Positions 60,148 to 64,000 of a DNA stretch of 64,000 nucleotides are shown piece after piece. The notes under the pieces were generated by a model. It was given only the letters and a program-made list of their open reading frames with translations. It made no database searches and was not told where the DNA came from. Every line of letters starts with the position of its first letter. Within the stretch, counting starts at the first letter, position 1. The stretch is taken from contig NZ_CP022436.1 of the NCBI RefSeq assembly GCF_002224285.1, forward strand, positions 62,001 to 126,000. The letters are read 5' to 3'. The stretch is from Arthrobacter sp. YN. Its GTDB lineage: Bacteria; Actinomycetota; Actinomycetes; Actinomycetales; Micrococcaceae. Position numbers and translations under genes: made by a program.

Positions 60148-60860
60148 GCGGCGTTTCCTTTAGCCGCATTGCCGGTCCAATCGAAGTAGGCGGCTTCCAG
60201 GTCATGGTGACCGGCTACCAGATCATCGACGTTTCCGGACTGAACAATGCGGCCACCGGAAATGACGACGATGTGGTCAGCGACGTGCTGGACCTCATTA
60301 ATGAGATGGCTGGAAATAAGGACAGTCTTGCCGTTGGCTGCAAGGGTACTCAGGAGCCCTCGGATCCAGCGGATGCCTTCGGGATCCAAGCCGTTGGTCG
60401 GCTCGTCGAGAACAATAATGCGCGGATCGCCGAGGAGGGCCGCGGCGATCCCCAGCCTCTGACCCATGCCCAGTGAGTAAGCTCCCACGCGCTTACGGGC
60501 AGCGTCGGACAGTCCGACGAGCTCCAAAACTTCACCGATCCTCGAGTGCGGAATGCCGTTGGATTGCGCCAGCCAGGTGAGATGGGCCTTGGCCGTGCGG
60601 CCTTTGTGGGCTCCCGAGCCATCGAACTGAGCCCCCACGGTCCACAGCGGAGCGGTGAGGTCCTGGTAGGGTTTTCCTTCGATGAGAGCGGACCCGCTGT
60701 CCGCCCGATCAAGGCCTAGAAGCAGACGGAAAGTTGTCGATTTGCCGGCCCCGTTCGGGCCGAGAAAGGCGGTAACTTTCCCGGGCTCGGCCGTCAACGA
60801 GACGTCGATGATTCCGTCCGACTGCCCGTATTTTTTGCTCAAATTCTTGATCTCGATCAC
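60144..60860 (-). CDS. ABC exporter ATP-binding protein
   Basis: 238 residues. Walker A GPNGAGKSTTF, signature YSLGMGQRLGIAAALL and Walker B IIVLDEPTNGLDPEG, as in CcmA/BcrA-type ATPases. The GTG start at 60860 has an AAGGAGA site; a longer frame in the same direction belongs to the upstream permease in another frame. It powers the two permeases on either side. Confidence 0.93.
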   Translation of the reverse strand: MIEIKNLSKKYGQSDGIIDVSLTAEPGKVTAFLGPNGAGKSTTFRLLLGLDRADSGSALIEGKPYQDLTAPLWTVGAQFDGSGAHKGRTAKAHLTWLAQSNGIPHSRIGEVLELVGLSDAARKRVGAYSLGMGQRLGIAAALLGDPRIIVLDEPTNGLDPEGIRWIRGLLSTLAANGKTVLISSHLINEVQHVADHIVVISGGRIVQSGNVDDLVAGHHDLEAAYFDWTGNAAKGNAA

Positions 60861-60889
60861 TGTTTGATCTCCTTGATAGTCGATGTCAC

Positions 60890-61711
60890 CTAGCGGCGAA
60901 CTGGCTGGCGGCGGAACAAAACAAGAGCAGCGATCAGCGCCGCGACCACCCAAACCGCGAGGACCAATCCGCCCGTAGCAGGTCCTAAGTCGCCTGGAGT
61001 GGGGGGTGGCAGCTGGTAGAGCTGGGCTCCGGCCTGATCCGGGAGGAACTTTGCAAGGGGGGTGATGTTCACCAGGTAGGTGGAAACAATGAGGGCCATC
61101 GCCAGCACGGTGCCCATCGCGGCCAGTCCACTGCGCAGAATCACTGATAGTGCGTACGTGAAGAGGGCAATGAGGACCCAGTAGAGAATGACGCCCCAGA
61201 GGACTCCTGCTGTGGCTTGGGGAGTCGGAGAGATCTGGTTGTTTTCTGCTGCACAGTCGATGACCAAGCACCGCACGCCTGCTGACCCAAACACGCTGAG
61301 CAGCGCGGTAATAAAGACTGCGGCGAGGACTACCAGTGCTTTTGCCGCCAACACGATGTTGCGCTGGGGGAGGCTGATCAAGGTGCTTCTAAGCGAGCCG
61401 TTTTCTGCTTCCTGGTGCATGGACCATGCTGCCAGAAGGACAACCCCAATCTGTCCATAGTGAAGAATGACCAGAAAAGCGGTTCCTCCTTCGAGGCCTG
61501 CTGCTTCCTCCGGCCTGCCGGCGTTGTGGGCAGCGTCGATCAGGTTCGTCAGTAACCAGGAAAGCAGCACCGTTAGCAGGACACTTCCGACCACGGTGTT
61601 AAGGCAGAGCCGAAGTGTCAGGAGTTTGGTGGTTTCGGCCTTGACGGCGCGGCTTACGGTGACGTGCGGCGCGAGTTGCGCGACGGAGATTGCGGTGGAA
61701 GGTGCTGGCAT
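60890..61711 (-). CDS. ABC-2-type exporter permease
   Basis: 273 residues, about six helices. N-terminal TVSRAVKAETTKLLTLRLCLNT is the ABC-2 entry motif. Middle ENGSLRSTLISLPQRNIVLAAKALV. It lies 65 bp after the response regulator and 29 bp before the ATPase. Two different permeases with a single ATPase suggest a heterodimeric exporter. Confidence 0.87.
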   Translation of the reverse strand: MPAPSTAISVAQLAPHVTVSRAVKAETTKLLTLRLCLNTVVGSVLLTVLLSWLLTNLIDAAHNAGRPEEAAGLEGGTAFLVILHYGQIGVVLLAAWSMHQEAENGSLRSTLISLPQRNIVLAAKALVVLAAVFITALLSVFGSAGVRCLVIDCAAENNQISPTPQATAGVLWGVILYWVLIALFTYALSVILRSGLAAMGTVLAMALIVSTYLVNITPLAKFLPDQAGAQLYQLPPPTPGDLGPATGGLVLAVWVVAALIAALVLFRRQPVRR

Positions 61712-61776
61712 GACTCAAGTCAATCCGGCCCGGCATCGCTTGTCTGTCTGCAGGTGTCGACAGTCGTGGCTATCGC

Positions 61777-62430
61777 CTATACGGTCGAAGGGCCCACCAG
61801 GCCTCCTTCGTAGGCGATGACAACGAGTTGGGCTCTGTCCCGTGCGCCCAGTTTGGTCAGGATTCGGCTCACGTAAGTGCGCACAGTGGTTCGCGTGAGA
61901 AACAGGGCGGCTGCTATCTCGTTATTGGAGGCACCTTGTCCGATGAGGGTCAAGGTTTCGCGTTCGCGGACTGTCAGCTCGCTGATGCGGTCGTGTGCGG
62001 CCGGATGCAGGGTGAAGCGGTCAATGAGTCGACGGGTGATTTCCGGAGCCAGGAGGGCGTTACCTTCATATGCGGTACGGATTGCCTTGAGGATGTCAGG
62101 CAGCGGCGCGTTCTTAAGGAGAAAGCCGGAGGCGCCCTGGCGGAGTGCCTGGTAGACGTAGTCGTCCATATCGAACGTGGTCAGCATGACCAGCCGGGTG
62201 CGGGACTTTCGTGATGCCAGAATCCCCGCAGCTTCAAGGCCGGTCATCCGGGGCATTCGAACATCCATCAGGGCCACGTCCGGTTGATGCTTCATGGTGG
62301 CTTCCACGGCCTCTGCGCCGTCCACAACCACGGCAGCCACTCTCATGCCCGGCTCATCCTCGATCAAAAGACGCAGTGACGTCCTGATGTGAGCATCGTC
62401 GTCTGCGATGAGGACGCTGATCTCATTCAT
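61777..62430 (-). CDS. NarL/FixJ-type response regulator
   Basis: 217 residues. Receiver domain with phosphoacceptor Asp56 in VALMDVRMPRMTGLEA, then a LuxR helix-turn-helix (SELTVRERETLTLIGQGASNNEIAAALFLTRTTVRTYVSRILTKLGARDRAQLVV). It is coupled to the kinase gene by ATGA (62427-62430) and probably controls the ABC exporter genes downstream. Confidence 0.93.
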   Translation of the reverse strand: MNEISVLIADDDAHIRTSLRLLIEDEPGMRVAAVVVDGAEAVEATMKHQPDVALMDVRMPRMTGLEAAGILASRKSRTRLVMLTTFDMDDYVYQALRQGASGFLLKNAPLPDILKAIRTAYEGNALLAPEITRRLIDRFTLHPAAHDRISELTVRERETLTLIGQGASNNEIAAALFLTRTTVRTYVSRILTKLGARDRAQLVVIAYEGGLVGPSTV

Positions 62431-63592
62431 CGGGTTTCCACCCTCGCTGCAGTTCCCGGTAGTGAAACAGCCACGCGGTATCCACTGGCATCCTGTACTG
62501 CTTCAAAGGTTCCGCTCATTAGTTGGGCCCGTTCTCGCATCCCTGTGAGTCCATGACCGTTCTTGGAAGCCAAAGCCGCCCCCGGACCGTCGTCGAGGAT
62601 GCTGATTCGCAGGTCGTCGCCCTCGGTCCTGATGGTGATCCGGCAGGTTTTTGCTTCGGAATGACGGATCACGTTTGTCAGGGCCTCCTGAATGATTCGA
62701 TACGCGGTGGTTCGTTGCGCGGCCGGAAGATGGTTGGCGCTTTCATCGGCATCGATCACAACAGTTATGCCGGCGCGTATGGCCGGTTGTGACAGCTCCT
62801 GCATCAGTTCCGGAAGAGTTCCCGGGGAGAGTCATCAGCCGTTTCACTACGTTCCTGGCGCATCAAGACTTGGAGTTGGCCCAACGCATCACGGGCATCG
62901 GACTCGATGCCCTGCAGCGCAGATCGTAGATCGTCAGTGGTGGACGACTTTACATGGGCGACGACGCCTGCCCGCACTCCGATCCCTCCCAACGTATGCG
63001 AGAGGACATCGTGAACGTCTCGGGCGAGGCGAAGCCTTTCCTGCGCCCGGGCATTGCGCTCGGTTTCATACCGCATGCGTTGGGTGCGGATGCCAAGGAC
63101 CCACGCTGCCCCGATGATGACAGCGCCCAGGATAATTCCCCGAACGCGCGCTTCGGCGCCCTCCGCGGAGACCAGGAGCAAGGAAGTGCCCACTGCCGTT
63201 GCCAGCACGATCAACCATCTGGGGAACAATCTGGTCCCGAATCGTTCCGCGGCAACGTATAGGCAGAGCCCTGTCGCCAGGAACGGGTCCTCTGTCATTC
63301 CCAAGCTCCAGCCAATGGCCGTCACAATGCCCGTCCACAGCGCCGCCATCCGTGGGTATCTCGTTCGAATGCAGAGACCGAGGACAAGCAACGAGCCAAG
63401 TGCCAGCTGAACCTGCCTGCCTGGAGATTCCGGCGGAACAACGGTGATCCAAAGCCCCGCCACCACGATGAGGCCGACCAGACCGTTCAGCAGAACGGGA
63501 ATGATCGTTTCCCGGACGACCGAGAGGCGATCGTTTTCTGAGTCAGCGCTTTGCGTCTTGCTCGGGTGTCGTTGCTTCATAGGCCATCTCAT
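62427..63592 (-). pseudogene. NarL-type sensor histidine kinase, frameshifted in the middle
   Basis: The first frame (63592 to 62804) gives membrane segments (about 30-160), then the DHp region RLARDVHDVLSHTLGGIGVRAGVVAH and a stop after SPRELFRN. The second frame (62804 to 62427) continues MQELSQPAIRAGITVVIDADESANH... and the HATPase_c domain (AYRIIQEALTNVIRHSEA, DDGPGAALASKNGHGLTGMRERAQLMSG). Restoring one base at the C/G run 62821-62827 yields SPPGTLPELMQELS and a normal 388-residue kinase. A kinase cut here would lack ATP binding. Start overlaps the upstream gene by ATGA. Confidence 0.85.
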
Positions 63593-63969
63593 TTGTCTGG
63601 GTTCTGAGGCCGGACTTCCACTGGCAATTCCACCAAGTACTCACCCAGGAGACCTGAAGCGATGACCATGCGGTAGGTCGTGTTTCTCTGGATGATCCGG
63701 CTGGCTTCCTCGGCGATCGAGTCGTCCACCACGAGTTGCCCACACGAGGTGTCGAGCTTGAAGGAGGTGCGGCTTCGGTTCTCATGGGAAATGACCACGT
63801 TCTCGGTGACGCAGACCTTCTCAGCTTTGGGCCGTAACAGCTTTTCCACGGCAGGGGCGCCGAAGGCCAAGGCGACCAGTACCGCGACACAGATAAGGTA
63901 CGTCCGGACCGTAATCTGCCGCGGAGGCTTGCTGGTGCGGGCCTCTCCTGATGGTTCTTCTTCCTTCAT
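63589..63969 (-). CDS. Hypothetical membrane-anchored protein
   Basis: 126 residues: a charged N-terminus, one membrane helix (about 22-44, TYLICVAVLVALAFGAPAVEKLL) and an extracytoplasmic domain of about 75 residues with two cysteines (VCVTENVV, TSCGQLVV). It is the first gene seen of the exporter/two-component operon, its stop overlapping the kinase start, so it may be an accessory sensor or membrane partner. Remaining bases to the window edge hold no feature. Confidence 0.7.
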   Translation of the reverse strand: MKEEEPSGEARTSKPPRQITVRTYLICVAVLVALAFGAPAVEKLLRPKAEKVCVTENVVISHENRSRTSFKLDTSCGQLVVDDSIAEEASRIIQRNTTYRMVIASGLLGEYLVELPVEVRPQNPDK

Positions 63970-64000
63970 CGATTGCTACCTTCTGGCCGTGGCTGGCTCA

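Overview
The window is high-GC, densely coded bacterial DNA with many GTG starts, 4-bp ATGA/GTGA gene overlaps and actinobacterial-only families (DUF5997, DUF2630, DUF5937-ArsR, an AldO-type alditol oxidase, a ceb-like sugar operon). The best inference is an Arthrobacter/Paenarthrobacter-type member of the Micrococcaceae. No rRNA, tRNA, CRISPR array, integrase or transposase was recognised.

Layout. 1-2.7 kb: a FecBCD-type ABC importer (minus strand) behind a Fur/Zur-like palindrome. 2.7-5.1 kb: a small membrane protein, a VOC protein, and a DUF5997 / LysR-type effector-domain pair. 5.1-11.5 kb: a 5-oxoproline operon (pxpA, MHS-family transporter, fused pxpBC, biotin carboxylase-BCCP) opposite a GntR regulator, with a perfect 23-bp palindrome between them. 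11.5-13.9 kb: alditol oxidase opposite a LacI regulator with a LacI-type operator between. 13.9-33.8 kb: ordinary housekeeping and accessory metabolism (BASS and SulP transporters, a RelA/SpoT-domain protein, PfkB kinase, thiol-transferase, HAD, GDPD, GH2, hydroxyacid dehydrogenase, glycerate kinase, MFS/ArsR pair, DHFR-like protein).

33.8-49.7 kb is a patchwork that looks like accessory DNA: unknown proteins, a frameshifted gene, a decayed PRC-barrel gene, an orphan Imm26 immunity protein, a GNAT gene and a 179-bp duplicate of its middle joined to another gene's tail, secreted small proteins, a proline dehydrogenase/TetR pair, a frameshifted YczE-like protein, a TetR plus SDR-hydrolase fusion, an SDR/TetR pair, dispersed 30-bp palindromes and large hairpins.

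49.7-58.2 kb: a PfpI/DJ-1 protein, a frameshifted DUF2975 gene with an XRE regulator, and a six-gene beta-glucoside operon (lipoprotein, two permeases, GH1 beta-glucosidase, LacI regulator, Gfo/Idh dehydrogenase) headed by two identical CebR-like operators. 58.5-64 kb: an alpha/beta hydrolase and an ABC-2 exporter with a two-component system whose kinase is frameshifted.

Four genes (near 34.55, 43.98, 50.88 and 62.82 kb) are each broken by what looks like one missing base in a G/C run. This pattern should be checked against raw reads before these loci are called pseudogenes.
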